The notes under the pieces: model-generated
What the model was told of the DNA's origin: nothing
Seen by the model: only the letters and a program-made list of their open reading frames with translations
Database searches by the model: none
Assembly: GCA_023416745.1 (NCBI GenBank)
Contig: JAEZHF010000007.1
Span: 1 to 64,000, forward strand
Origin: Bacillota bacterium
Lineage (GTDB): Bacteria > Bacillota > Clostridia > Christensenellales > SZUA-584
Length of the DNA: 64,000 nucleotides
Direction: 5' to 3'
Shown: positions 1 to 8,910 of the stretch, in pieces
Layout of the letters: each line of letters begins with the position of its first letter
How positions within the stretch are numbered: position 1 is the first letter of the stretch
Translations under genes and position numbers: made by a program

Positions 1-78
1 ATCTTCCTATATTGTGTGTGCAGGGCGACCGGCCGGGCTCTGCGCACCACCCAAATTGCCCTGCCGGAGGAGCGAGTT

Positions 79-1230
79 ATGGATAGTTTTGAATTCGCTA
101 ATCCTGTCCGTATTGTGTTCGGGCCGGGCAGCGCGTCGAAAACAGGCATGCTGGCGGCCCCTTACGGAAGGAAGGCGCTCGTGGTGACGACGCGCGGCAG
201 CGTTAGGCGCCTCGGGATACTGGATGGAGTAATCGGGGCGCTGGACGAGGCCGGTGTGCAATCGGCCATATTTGAAGGCGTGGATCCGAACCCGCGATTG
301 AAAACCGTAAAAGAGGGTGCGGCGGTCTGCCGTGAATTCGGCGCTGAAATGCTCGTAGCTGTGGGCGGCGGCAGCGTGATTGACTGCGCCAAGGCCATTG
401 CGATCAGCGTGTTCGACAACGGCGACATATGGGATTTCTTCACTCAGAAGCGGCAGCCGCAGCGGGCGCTGCCTGTGCTGAGTGTGTTGACGATATCCGG
501 CACCGGTTCTGAAATGAACGCCAACAGCGTGATCACCAACGAGGAGACGGATCAGAAATATGTATCGCGAAGCCCGTTGAGTTATCCCAAAGTGTCGGTG
601 ATCGACCCGGGACTGATGGTCAGCGTGCCCAAATACCTTACCGCGTGCGGCATGGTGGACACCATCTCGCACGTGCTGGAGAAGTATTTCGACGGCACGC
701 CGGACACGCCGCTGCAGGACCGGCTGGCCGAGGGCATCGTGCAAACGGTGCTGGAGAGTGCTGCCGTTCTGGAGCGCCCGAATGACGTTACGTTGCGCGG
801 CGTGCTCGCATGGGCGTCGTCGCTGGCGCTGTGTGGTCTGTGCGACAGCGGGCGTGGGCCGGGTGCGTTCGACGCCCATACGATCGAGCTGGAGCTCAGC
901 GCGCGCTTCGACGTGGCGCATGGCGCGGGACTGGCGGCGGTACAACCGGCGTGGCTGGAGTACCTGTGCCGCAAAAACCCCATAAAATTTGCGCAGTTTG
1001 CCAACCGCATATTCGGTATTGACAGAAGCAGCGACCTGAAAACGGGCCTTGAAGGCATTTCGGTATTGAGAGAGCAGTACCGTAAATGGGGCATGCCAAC
1101 GACGCTTTGTGAGATGAATATTCCCAAAGCGGCGCTCGGCAGGATGGCCCGGGCCGCGCACGGGGCGCCGCGGGGCGGGCACCTTAATCCGGACGACGTG
1201 CTGGATGTGCTAAATGCCTGCTTTCATTAA
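79..1230 (+). CDS. Iron-containing alcohol dehydrogenase (group III Fe-ADH)
   Basis: This 383-residue protein should oxidise an alcohol or reduce an aldehyde/ketone using NAD(P)H and a single Fe/Zn ion in the cytoplasm. The nucleotide-binding motif VGGGSVID is present. The metal ligands fit the family pattern D-x3-H and H-x13-H: D194, H198, H267 and H281. The ATG at 79 was chosen because GGAGGAGCGA lies just upstream; an in-frame ATG at 16 has no such site. It is the first gene of a sugar transport cluster and stops 39 bp before the ATPase gene. It is a paralogue of the dehydrogenase at 13920-15095. The substrate is unknown; a sugar-derived alcohol or lactaldehyde-like compound is inferred from context. 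The upstream end of the operon lies outside the window. Confidence 0.9.
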   Translation: MDSFEFANPVRIVFGPGSASKTGMLAAPYGRKALVVTTRGSVRRLGILDGVIGALDEAGVQSAIFEGVDPNPRLKTVKEGAAVCREFGAEMLVAVGGGSVIDCAKAIAISVFDNGDIWDFFTQKRQPQRALPVLSVLTISGTGSEMNANSVITNEETDQKYVSRSPLSYPKVSVIDPGLMVSVPKYLTACGMVDTISHVLEKYFDGTPDTPLQDRLAEGIVQTVLESAAVLERPNDVTLRGVLAWASSLALCGLCDSGRGPGAFDAHTIELELSARFDVAHGAGLAAVQPAWLEYLCRKNPIKFAQFANRIFGIDRSSDLKTGLEGISVLREQYRKWGMPTTLCEMNIPKAALGRMARAAHGAPRGGHLNPDDVLDVLNACFH

Positions 1231-1269
1231 CGGTATGCGAGGCGATATTGATATGAAGGAGAGAGATAA

Positions 1270-2760
1270 ATGCAGGATGATGTAATTCTGGAGATCCGCG
1301 ATGTGAGCAAAAGCTTTTCAGGTGTGCAGGTGTTAACGGGCATCAACATGCGTGTCCGCAAGGGCGAGGTTCACGTGGTGGTTGGGGAGAACGGCGCCGG
1401 AAAATCCACATTGATGAAAATCATCTCCGGCGTGTATCAGAAGGACGGAGGAGAGCTTCTGATTGAGGGACGGCCTGTCAACGTGAGGAGCATACGGCAG
1501 ATGCAGGAGATGGGCATCAGCATTATCCATCAGGAATTCAATCTGCTTGCTCACAGGACGATTGCCCAGAATATTTTTCTGGGGCGGGAGCCGGTCAAAG
1601 GTAAGGGGCTGCACGTGATCGATATTGAGGCGATGAACACCCGCAGTCGCGAGCTTTTGGGTTTCCTTGGCATCACGCTGGATCCTAAAACGCGGGTCTC
1701 GTCTTTGGGCATTGCACAGCAGCAGATGATTGAGGTGGCCAAGGCATTATCGTTTGACTCCAAGGTGCTGATCATGGACGAGCCGACGGCCACGCTAACG
1801 CGCAACGAGATCGCCAAGCTGTTTGAGATCATCCATAAGTTGAAAAGCGAAGGTGTTTCCATCATCTACATCTCGCACCGGCTGGAAGAGCTCAAAGAGA
1901 TCGCCGATACCATCAGCGTATTGAGGGATGGCGTTCTGGTGGGCACGCTGGATGCGGAGGAAGCGACCACTGATCTGATTATCAAGATGATGGTGGGTCG
2001 CGAAATCACCAACCAGTATCACCGCGATTATTGCACAGAGGTGGGCGAAGAGGTGTTGCGCATTGACAATCTGAGCTCATACCGTTTCAAAGATGTCAGC
2101 CTGACTGCACACCGCGGGGAGATCGTGGGTATATCCGGGCTGGTGGGCGCGGGCCGCACCGAGGTGATCAAAGCGATATTCGGCTTCGACCGGTTCGAGA
2201 GCGGCGAGGTGACACTATTCGGCAAAACCTACAAGAAACTGAATACACGTATGACGACACGCCTGAAGGTGGGGCTGGTGCCGGAAGACCGCAAGGACGA
2301 GGGTGTGATTATCGACATGCCTATCCGGCAGAACATCGTGCACGCGTCGCTAACCAAGCTGTTTAGGAACGGCATACTCAGCAAAAAGACAGAGATCGAA
2401 ACGGCCAAAAAGTATACGAAGGAGCTCAATATTGTGACGAGTTCCATCGACAAGTTCGTCAAGTACCTCTCCGGTGGTAACCAGCAGAAGGTGGTTGTGG
2501 CCAAATGGCTATGTGCCGAATGCGATCTGATATTGTTCGACGAGCCCACGCGCGGCATCGACGTGGGTGCGCGCGAGGAGATATATGAGATCATGAACGC
2601 ACTGGTGAAGCAGGGCAAGGCTGTGCTCATGATATCTTCCGACATGCCGGAGCTGCTGGGCTTGTGTGACCGCATCTACGTGATGAAGGACGGGCGTATC
2701 ACGCAGGAGTTTTCACACTGTGACGCGACGCAGGAAAAGCTGCTGGCATGCAGCATATAG
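1270..2760 (+). CDS. Sugar ABC transporter ATP-binding protein, RbsA/MglA type
   Basis: This 496-residue protein carries two fused nucleotide-binding domains, as is usual for RbsA/MglA/XylG, and would energise uptake of a monosaccharide through the two permeases encoded next. The first domain has Walker A GENGAGKST (residues 39-47) and Walker B VLIMDEPTATLT. The second has the typically degenerate Walker A GLVGAGRTEV, signature LSGGNQQK and Walker B LILFDEPTRGIDVG. A GAAGGAGAG ribosome binding site precedes the ATG. The stop lies 10 bp before the ATG of the first permease, so the genes are probably cotranscribed. The family is certain; the sugar cannot be read from the sequence. Confidence 0.95.
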   Translation: MQDDVILEIRDVSKSFSGVQVLTGINMRVRKGEVHVVVGENGAGKSTLMKIISGVYQKDGGELLIEGRPVNVRSIRQMQEMGISIIHQEFNLLAHRTIAQNIFLGREPVKGKGLHVIDIEAMNTRSRELLGFLGITLDPKTRVSSLGIAQQQMIEVAKALSFDSKVLIMDEPTATLTRNEIAKLFEIIHKLKSEGVSIIYISHRLEELKEIADTISVLRDGVLVGTLDAEEATTDLIIKMMVGREITNQYHRDYCTEVGEEVLRIDNLSSYRFKDVSLTAHRGEIVGISGLVGAGRTEVIKAIFGFDRFESGEVTLFGKTYKKLNTRMTTRLKVGLVPEDRKDEGVIIDMPIRQNIVHASLTKLFRNGILSKKTEIETAKKYTKELNIVTSSIDKFVKYLSGGNQQKVVVAKWLCAECDLILFDEPTRGIDVGAREEIYEIMNALVKQGKAVLMISSDMPELLGLCDRIYVMKDGRITQEFSHCDATQEKLLACSI

Positions 2761-2770
2761 GGGGATGGAT

Positions 2771-3751
2771 ATGAAGCCAAAAACGAAAAAGGTTCAAAGC
2801 CGCGAAAAGCTGGGGCTGATCATCGGTATCATCGTGCTGTTCATATTCATGAGCATATTCGCTGATGGCTTTTTCAGCTGGTATAACCTGCATAATCTGT
2901 TGAAAGATTCGTCGATACTTCTGACGGTGGCTGCCGGTATGACGCTCGTGATACTCATCGGCAAGATCGATATGTCAGCAGGGTCTGTGATGTCGCTGTC
3001 CGCCATCGTTACCACTATACTACTGTCACAGGGGGTTCACGTGGTCATTGCGCTGATCGGCGGTATAGCCAGCGGAGCACTGATCGGCCTGCTGAACGGA
3101 TATTTGGTTGGCATACAGAAGCTGGACCACTTCGTGACCACGTTCGCCACGATGAGCCTCGCAAAAGGGATCGCCCTGGTGATCTGCGACGGCGATATCA
3201 TCAACACAGGCAATGCGGACTTCAAGGCGATCGGTGCCAGCACCAGCTTGTTCCTCGGCATCCATGTGTATATCTGGATTGTGGCGGTGATATTCGCCGT
3301 GATGCTGTTTGTGCTGGCCAAGACCAAATTTGGCTACAAGATATACTCCATCGGCGGGTCGGAGCAGGCGGCGATGCTGACCGGCATCAGCACGCGGAGT
3401 ACATTCATCAAGGTATTCCTGATCTCCGGCATCACGGCCTCCATCGGCGGCATACTGCTGGCCAGCAAGGCCAACAACGGCAACGCGACGATCGGAAACG
3501 GGTTCGAGTTCAGCGCGATCGCCACCGTTATCATCGGCGGTACACCGTTCGACGGCGGGCGCGGCGGCCTTGGGGGTACGCTGATCGGCGCGCTGATGAT
3601 ATCGCTGCTAAAGAACGGCCTGAGATTTTTGAACATCACGCCCTCACTGCAGTACGTGATCATCGGGCTGGTCATACTGGCCGTCATCATCATGGATGTG
3701 GTGATCAACGAACGGCGTAAACTTGAGGAACTGAGGAGGGTGGAACAATGA
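2771..3751 (+). CDS. Sugar ABC transporter permease (RbsC family), first of two
   Basis: This is a hydrophobic 326-residue membrane protein with about eight to ten predicted helices. It has the family's glycine-rich loop near the C terminus (GGTPFDGGRGGLGG), typical of RbsC/AraH/XylH permeases. It should form the transmembrane channel with the partner permease at 3748. The ATG at 2771 is preferred because a GGGGG run ends 6 bp upstream; an ATG at 2765 is possible but too close to that site. The coding sequence overlaps the next permease by 4 bases (ATGA), implying translational coupling. Confidence 0.92.
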   Translation: MKPKTKKVQSREKLGLIIGIIVLFIFMSIFADGFFSWYNLHNLLKDSSILLTVAAGMTLVILIGKIDMSAGSVMSLSAIVTTILLSQGVHVVIALIGGIASGALIGLLNGYLVGIQKLDHFVTTFATMSLAKGIALVICDGDIINTGNADFKAIGASTSLFLGIHVYIWIVAVIFAVMLFVLAKTKFGYKIYSIGGSEQAAMLTGISTRSTFIKVFLISGITASIGGILLASKANNGNATIGNGFEFSAIATVIIGGTPFDGGRGGLGGTLIGALMISLLKNGLRFLNITPSLQYVIIGLVILAVIIMDVVINERRKLEELRRVEQ

Positions 3752-4713
3752 AAATGAGATTAAACGGGTTCATTCTCAAGCAGTCCAAGATTATACTGCT
3801 GATCGTTATTGTGATAGTGGCGAGCTTTAATGCCAACGATCCGGTCGAGAATATTTTCACGGTGGTGATGAGCCAGGCGCCGTTTATGCTGATTTACTGC
3901 ATGGGCATGACACTGGCGATACTGACCGGCGGCCTTGACTTGTCCATCGGTTCGGTGGCGGCGTTCTCATCCTACATCGCAGCGACGCTGATCATACAGG
4001 GGAATGTGGTTCTGGGTATCATTGTGGGTCTTGCCATCGGTGCGGCCATCGGTATCACCAACGGCCTGCTGATTTCGAAGCTGAAGGTATCGCCGTTCAT
4101 TGCCACATACGGCATGGACTGGGTTGTACGCGGGGTGGTGCTGTTCATACTGGCAGGACAGAAGATATTCGGATTTTCGGAAGGCTTCACGTCAATCTCC
4201 AAGGGCTCAGTGGTGGAATTCACGAAAACGATGAAGATTTCCAACCCGTTTATCATCGCCGGCGTGATATTCCTCGTGCTGCTGTTCCTGATGCGCAAGA
4301 CCACGTTCGGGCGCAACGTATATTGTGTGGGTGCAAACGCAAAGGCGACGAGTATTACGGGCGTGAACACAGGCCGGATCATCATACTCATTTACATGAT
4401 CTCGGGTCTGTTGGCCTCCATTGCGGGCCTGATGTATGCAGCGGTGCTGGATTGCGCAGAACCCAACATGGGCTCACACTACGGGCTGATGGCAATCGCG
4501 TCCACATTGGTGGGAGGAACGGCAATTTCCGGCGGCAAGGGCGGCGTGGGCAACACCATCATCGGGGTGCTCATCATGGTGTTTCTGACCAACGCGCTGG
4601 CGGTGCTGGGTATTTCGCACCTGTGGCAGGAGGCGGTGTTCGGCGTGATCATCATATTCGCGGCGCTGATGGAAAAAGCCAGGCAGAAGCAGATTATGCT
4701 GCTGCAGATGTAA
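3748..4713 (+). CDS. Sugar ABC transporter permease (RbsC family), second of two
   Basis: This 321-residue multi-helix membrane protein belongs to the RbsC/BPD_transp_2 family. It shows the ILTGGLDLSIGSVAA motif after the second helix and the GGTAISGGKGGVGNT loop near the C terminus. It overlaps the previous permease by ATGA and has AGGAGGG about 10 bases upstream. Two different permease genes in one operon suggest a heterodimeric channel, as in YtfT/YjfF-type systems. An alternative start is the ATG at 3754. Confidence 0.92.
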   Translation: MKMRLNGFILKQSKIILLIVIVIVASFNANDPVENIFTVVMSQAPFMLIYCMGMTLAILTGGLDLSIGSVAAFSSYIAATLIIQGNVVLGIIVGLAIGAAIGITNGLLISKLKVSPFIATYGMDWVVRGVVLFILAGQKIFGFSEGFTSISKGSVVEFTKTMKISNPFIIAGVIFLVLLFLMRKTTFGRNVYCVGANAKATSITGVNTGRIIILIYMISGLLASIAGLMYAAVLDCAEPNMGSHYGLMAIASTLVGGTAISGGKGGVGNTIIGVLIMVFLTNALAVLGISHLWQEAVFGVIIIFAALMEKARQKQIMLLQM

Positions 4714-4799
4714 GCCTAATCGGAGCTTTAAAAACCAGGAGAGCGATGTGTTTTTAAAGACCATCAAGTATATTAGGAAAAAAATAAGGAGGAACGAAA

Positions 4800-5858
4800 A
4801 TGAAGAAGATTGGATTGTTATTACTTGTTGTGATCATGATTGCTGCGCTGATTGGCTGCGCTAAGCCGTCGGAAACTCCGGCAGCGCCGGAAGAGCCTGC
4901 AGCAACGGAAGCCCCCGCGGCGCCGGAAGAACCTGAGGTGGAGGAAGCGCCCGCATCTGAGGAGCCTGAGAGCGAATTCCCGTATGCGGGAGCTGTTGGC
5001 AAAAAGGCGACGCTGATACTCAAAGACCTGACCAACCCTGTATGGATTCTTGCGGGAGAAGGAGCCAAAGCGGCGGCTGCGGATTTTGGCATGGAGATTG
5101 AAGTGGTGGCGCCTGTCGAGTCTAACAATAACGACGAGCAGATTGCATTGGTGCAGCAGGTTATCGCCCAGAAAAAGGACATCCTCATTATGGTTCCCGC
5201 GGACTCTACCGGCATCGTTCCGGCCATTGAGGAGATCAATGCGGCAGGTATACCCGTTATCAACTTGAACACCAAGATCAATAACGAGAGCGGCACGGCC
5301 AACAGCGAAACCTTTGTGGTAGCGGACAACACCATCTGCGGTACATTGTGCGCGGAAGAACTGGTTCGTTTGGCCGGTGAAGAAGGCGAAGCGATTATAC
5401 TGGAAGGCCCGTCGGGCGGCCAAGTAACGATCGACCTCTCCAACGCGGCGCAGGCTGTATTTGCAAAGTACCCGAACATCAAGGTGGTTGATATCCAGGA
5501 TGCGAAGTTCGACCGGTCGACTGGTTTTACCACCACGCAGAATCTGTTGCAAGCCCATCCCGATCTGAAGATCATATTCAGCTGCAACGATGAGATGGCG
5601 CTGGGTGCTGTGGAAGCGCTTAAGGAAGCCGGTAAGCTGGATCAGGTGTTCGTGGGCGGCATCGATGGAAACAAAGACGCGCTGGCGGCCATCAAAGAAG
5701 GCACGATGGAAGTGACTGTGTACAAGAACTTCTGGCTGCAGGCTTACACGGCTGTGGAAGCAGCGGCGAAGTTCCTGGACGGTCAGGAACTGCAAGAAAA
5801 GATACTGGTGGAACTTGAAGCTGTAACGCCGGACAACGTAGACAAATACCTCGAATAG
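4800..5858 (+). CDS. Sugar-binding lipoprotein (periplasmic-binding protein type 1, RbsB-like)
   Basis: This 352-residue extracellular lipoprotein should capture a sugar and deliver it to the permeases at 2771-4713. It has a lipoprotein signal peptide with lipobox LIGC (lipidated C20). A Pro/Glu/Ala-rich linker of about 40 residues follows, then a two-lobed RbsB-type domain (for example residues ending DNTICGTLCAEELVRLAG and FSCNDEMALGAVEALKEAG). An AAGGAGG site precedes the ATG. It is the last transporter gene of this set. Two hairpins follow it before the kinase gene, which is common where the binding protein is made in excess. Confidence 0.93.
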   Translation: MKKIGLLLLVVIMIAALIGCAKPSETPAAPEEPAATEAPAAPEEPEVEEAPASEEPESEFPYAGAVGKKATLILKDLTNPVWILAGEGAKAAAADFGMEIEVVAPVESNNNDEQIALVQQVIAQKKDILIMVPADSTGIVPAIEEINAAGIPVINLNTKINNESGTANSETFVVADNTICGTLCAEELVRLAGEEGEAIILEGPSGGQVTIDLSNAAQAVFAKYPNIKVVDIQDAKFDRSTGFTTTQNLLQAHPDLKIIFSCNDEMALGAVEALKEAGKLDQVFVGGIDGNKDALAAIKEGTMEVTVYKNFWLQAYTAVEAAAKFLDGQELQEKILVELEAVTPDNVDKYLE

Positions 5859-5873
5859 TATCCAGCATGAATG

Positions 5874-5907
5874 ATGCTCGGGCGGCGTCTCGGCGCTTCC
5901 CGAGCAT
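5874..5907 (+). promoter_or_regulatory. Intercistronic hairpin after sugar-binding protein gene
   Basis: A perfect 9-bp inverted repeat, ATGCTCGGG and CCCGAGCAT, is separated by 16 bases. It lies 16 bases after the binding-protein stop codon and has no T-run. It probably protects the 3' end of upstream mRNA or works together with the following terminator-like hairpin. Confidence 0.55.
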
Positions 5908-5922
5908 GTTATATTGGGGGAG

Positions 5923-5961
5923 CCACCCCCTTGGAACTTCAGCTTCCGGGGGGTGGTTTTT
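5923..5961 (+). terminator. Terminator or attenuator between binding protein and kinase genes
   Basis: CCACCCCC pairs with GGGGGTGG, an inner GGAA/TTCC helix extends the stem, and TTTTT follows. This is a good intrinsic terminator shape. Because the kinase gene downstream belongs to the same pathway and no strong promoter was seen in between, partial read-through (attenuation) is likely. Confidence 0.7.
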
Positions 5962-5999
5962 AGGGGAGTCAATATATATCGGGAGAAGGAGAAACCCGG

Positions 6000-7490
6000 A
6001 TGAATTCAAAGAAGTATCTTTTGTTCGACTACGGTGCCAGCCACGGGCGATGCATCGTGGCGCTTTATAACGGCGGAACGTTTCAGATGGAAGAGATACA
6101 CGAGTACGACAACAGGCCGGTCAATTATGCCGGCACCTTATACTGGGATATACTGCGCCTTGCATCCGAGTTGAAGATCGGTATGCAGAAGGCGTTTGCC
6201 AAATATCCGGACATATCGTCCGTGGGCATTGATACCTGGGGCTGCGATTTCGGTTTTATTGATAAAAAAGGCAAGCTGCTCGCCAACCCCGCAAATTACC
6301 GCGATGAGCTCAGGTATCGATACAAGCCGGCGCTGGATGCAAAATTCGGCGAATACAACCTGTTCAGACTGGGCGGCGTTAATACCAACACCATCATGGG
6401 GCTGTATCATTTGTACGGCCTGATACAGGAGGATGCGCCGGAACTGGCAGTAGCGGACAAATTCCTGATGATTCCGGATCTGCTGAACTATTATCTGACG
6501 GGTATCGCCGCCAACGAGTATACCGATGCGACGATGAGCCTGATGGTGGACCAGCATAAAAAGACATGGCAGAAGGACATACTCGGTCCGCTCGGTATTC
6601 CGGAAAGCTTATTCTCACCTCTGGTGATGCCGGGTACCGTGCTGGGGCCGCTTCAAAAGAGCATTTGCGATGAATACGAGGTGCCACCGGTACCGGTGAC
6701 GGTGGTGGCGTCGCACGATACGGCCAGCGCTATCGCGGGGACGCCGCTCACAAGAACGGATGCAGACTGGGCATTTATCAGCCTGGGCACGTGGGCGATA
6801 TTCGGTATCGAAACAGACGAGCAATACATCAGTGAAGAGGTTTTCCGTTCGGGCCTTGCAAACCAGGGCGGCTGCGCAGGCAAGACCAACTTTGTGGATC
6901 TGTTCACCGGTCTTTGGGTTATCCAGCAATGCTATGAGCGCTGGTGCAAGGAACAGGGGGCTAAGATAGGCTGGGACGCAGTGGTGGAGGCGGCACGGGC
7001 AGCTCGGGGCGGCATTGCATTCATTCGGCTGGACGCTGTGGAATTCGTGCAGCCCAATCCCAATATGCCCAAAGCCATACAGCGTTATTGTTCGGAACGC
7101 GGGATGGGCGTACCGGAGGGTATGGGCGAGATTGCACGGTGTGTGTTTGAGAGCCTAGTATTAAAATTCAGGGACTGCTACGAAAACGTGCGCCGTTTTA
7201 CCGGACGCAGCATCGGGCTGATTCATATGTTTGGTGGTGGCAGCCGCAACGCGCTGCTGTGCCAATGGACGGCGGATGCGCTAGGTGTGCCGGTGATAGC
7301 CGGGCCGGCGGAGACGACGTCCGTCGGCAATCTGCTGATGCAGATGCTGGGCACCGGTGAAATCAGCTCGCTGGCCGAAGGCCGCGCGATATCCGGCCAT
7401 TCGGCCCAGCCGACGGAATATTTGCCGCAGGACGGACACCTTTGGGATGACAGCTATGCGCAATATATGAAAGGCAACGGGCGGGCATGA
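6000..7490 (+). CDS. FGGY carbohydrate kinase, rhamnulokinase-like
   Basis: This 496-residue sugar kinase should phosphorylate a ketose (rhamnulose or a related sugar) with ATP in the cytoplasm. The N-terminal FGGY fold opens with LLFDYGASHGRC (phosphate-binding loop) and has DTWGCDFGFID. The probable catalytic base is D240 in SHDTASAIAG. The C-terminal half has FISLGTWAIFG and the adenosine motif GGGSRNALLCQWTADALG. These features look closest to RhaB. GAGAAGGAGAAA precedes the ATG. It overlaps the isomerase/epimerase gene by 4 bases, so the two enzymes are probably made together. The exact substrate is not proven because the neighbouring isomerase is not RhaA. Confidence 0.88.
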   Translation: MNSKKYLLFDYGASHGRCIVALYNGGTFQMEEIHEYDNRPVNYAGTLYWDILRLASELKIGMQKAFAKYPDISSVGIDTWGCDFGFIDKKGKLLANPANYRDELRYRYKPALDAKFGEYNLFRLGGVNTNTIMGLYHLYGLIQEDAPELAVADKFLMIPDLLNYYLTGIAANEYTDATMSLMVDQHKKTWQKDILGPLGIPESLFSPLVMPGTVLGPLQKSICDEYEVPPVPVTVVASHDTASAIAGTPLTRTDADWAFISLGTWAIFGIETDEQYISEEVFRSGLANQGGCAGKTNFVDLFTGLWVIQQCYERWCKEQGAKIGWDAVVEAARAARGGIAFIRLDAVEFVQPNPNMPKAIQRYCSERGMGVPEGMGEIARCVFESLVLKFRDCYENVRRFTGRSIGLIHMFGGGSRNALLCQWTADALGVPVIAGPAETTSVGNLLMQMLGTGEISSLAEGRAISGHSAQPTEYLPQDGHLWDDSYAQYMKGNGRA

Positions 7491-8641
7491 ATGATAAAAA
7501 AGAAGTACAGTATCCAAGGATCCATCTGACTGTGGACAACTGCTTTGCCATCAAACGCTGGGTGGAGCCAACGGAATGGATGCGCAAGGTGAGGCAGCTG
7601 GGCGACATACGTTATGTGCAGGCCAGCACTGACAACGAGATTGATCCGTCACACAATACGCAGATGTTTCGCGATGAATGGGTGGCGGAGGTCAAAAAAA
7701 ACGAACAGGAACTTGGCCTAAAGGTGGCCAGCTTCTATTCGGGTTATGCAACTTACAGGACAGTGGGCATCGCCAGCCTGTCCAAAAGCAAACGCCGCAC
7801 GATGATTGAAAGGTATTTCAAGCCAACGGTTGACGTGGCGGCCAGCCTCGGCGCACAGGTGGGAAATACATTGTCCGCATACTCGGACACGGCACTGCAG
7901 AACCCGGAGCTGTTCCGGATGACAACGGATTATATCGAAAGCAGTTTGTCCAACATGGCGGTTTATGCCGGCAATAAAGGCGTGACATTTGGTTATGAGC
8001 AGATGTATACGCCCACGCAGGGCATGTGGACGATAGACGGTTGTATCAGCTGCATGCGAAATGTATACGCTCGCGCGCAATACCCGATGTATCTGACGAT
8101 TGATACGGCTCATCAGGCGGGGCAGCGGCTGTTTTTAAGGCCTTCGCCTGACGACGTAATGAGCATGGTGAGGACAGGTGATACCCGCGGGTTCCGTCTG
8201 CCGGATGAGGTGGTCAGAGCGGTGCAAGAACAGCGCCGCACGGAGATAATTGAGAGACTACTCGACCGTTACGGGTACTGGTTTGCGCAGCCGCATGATG
8301 CTGACTTGTTTAAATGGCTGGAGATGCTGGGTGCCTATTCACCGGTGATGCATCTTCAGCAGACGGATGGCACATATTCCTCTCACAAGCCGTTTACCGC
8401 CAAATACAACCCGTCGGGAATTGTGAAACCTAAGGATGTGCTTTCGGCCATTGCAAGATCGTATGAGCGGCCTGCTCCGGAGGGGATGCCGCCGCGCGTG
8501 ACGGATATCTATCTGGCGTTCGAGTTGTTTTTCGGTGTTACCGAATCCGCCGACAATATCATTTCGGACATGCGTGAATCAGTGGCATGGTGGCGTGAAT
8601 ATATTCCGCAGGACGGGATTACCGTTGACAGGCTGATTTAA
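7487..8641 (+). CDS. Sugar (phosphate) isomerase/epimerase-like TIM-barrel protein
   Basis: This 384-residue cytoplasmic protein resembles the xylose-isomerase-like/AP-endonuclease-2 TIM-barrel superfamily. Candidate metal ligands include the E and H/D residues in VTFGYEQMYTP, LTIDTAHQAGQ and VMHLQQTDG, the last typical of the barrel's C-terminal strands. Members convert ketoses, or ketose phosphates, at C3 or between aldose and ketose. It overlaps the kinase gene by ATGA, which points to a kinase plus epimerase/isomerase step on one sugar. I cannot name the substrate. A terminator follows at 8696. Confidence 0.72.
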   Translation: MNDKKEVQYPRIHLTVDNCFAIKRWVEPTEWMRKVRQLGDIRYVQASTDNEIDPSHNTQMFRDEWVAEVKKNEQELGLKVASFYSGYATYRTVGIASLSKSKRRTMIERYFKPTVDVAASLGAQVGNTLSAYSDTALQNPELFRMTTDYIESSLSNMAVYAGNKGVTFGYEQMYTPTQGMWTIDGCISCMRNVYARAQYPMYLTIDTAHQAGQRLFLRPSPDDVMSMVRTGDTRGFRLPDEVVRAVQEQRRTEIIERLLDRYGYWFAQPHDADLFKWLEMLGAYSPVMHLQQTDGTYSSHKPFTAKYNPSGIVKPKDVLSAIARSYERPAPEGMPPRVTDIYLAFELFFGVTESADNIISDMRESVAWWREYIPQDGITVDRLI

Positions 8642-8695
8642 TAATGCGACTGAAAGTATGCTCCACTCCCAAAGAGTGTGCATTTATCTCTATTT

Positions 8696-8735
8696 CCGCA
8701 GCATCTGTCTCTCTTACAAGTGCTGCGGTCTTTTT
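8696..8735 (+). terminator. Intrinsic terminator after the kinase/isomerase operon
   Basis: CCGCAGCA (8696-8703) pairs perfectly with TGCTGCGG (8721-8728) and is followed by TCTTTTTT. It lies 55 bases after the stop codon and closes the first transport/catabolic operon. Confidence 0.82.
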
Positions 8736-8790
8736 TATCAGGGCATATCGCGCATTCCGAACCGAAAATTTCATCATACACGAACATGGG

Positions 8791-8819
8791 TTTGCACGTT
8801 ATATCTTAAATAAGTGCAA
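8791..8819. repeat. Inverted repeat upstream of the lactonase gene, possible operator
   Basis: TTGCAC and GTGCAA are separated by 16 bases just upstream of a candidate promoter. The arms are short, so this is only a possible regulator-binding site. Confidence 0.25.
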
Positions 8820-8828
8820 TAAATGATA

Positions 8829-8857
8829 AAGACATTATATATTCTTAACAATATAAT
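8829..8857 (+). promoter_or_regulatory. Candidate promoter of the lactonase gene
   Basis: A perfect -10 box TATAAT (8852-8857) lies 17 bases after AAGACA (8829-8834), a partial -35 box. The start codon is 53 bases further on, with CGGAGGT as ribosome binding site. Confidence 0.45.
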
Positions 8858-8910
8858 TAAGTATTGATTCTTTTCATTTCAAAATTACAATTAAGTCGGA
8901 GGTATATCTT

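Noticed and set aside
7..1182. Minus-strand open frame of 391 codons opposite the first dehydrogenase
   Set aside because: It is antisense to an Fe-ADH with complete metal and nucleotide motifs, and no signal of a real protein was found.
8644..8826. Small plus-strand open frame of 60 codons after the isomerase gene
   Set aside because: It runs through the terminator at 8696-8735, has no ribosome binding site and codes for no recognisable protein.
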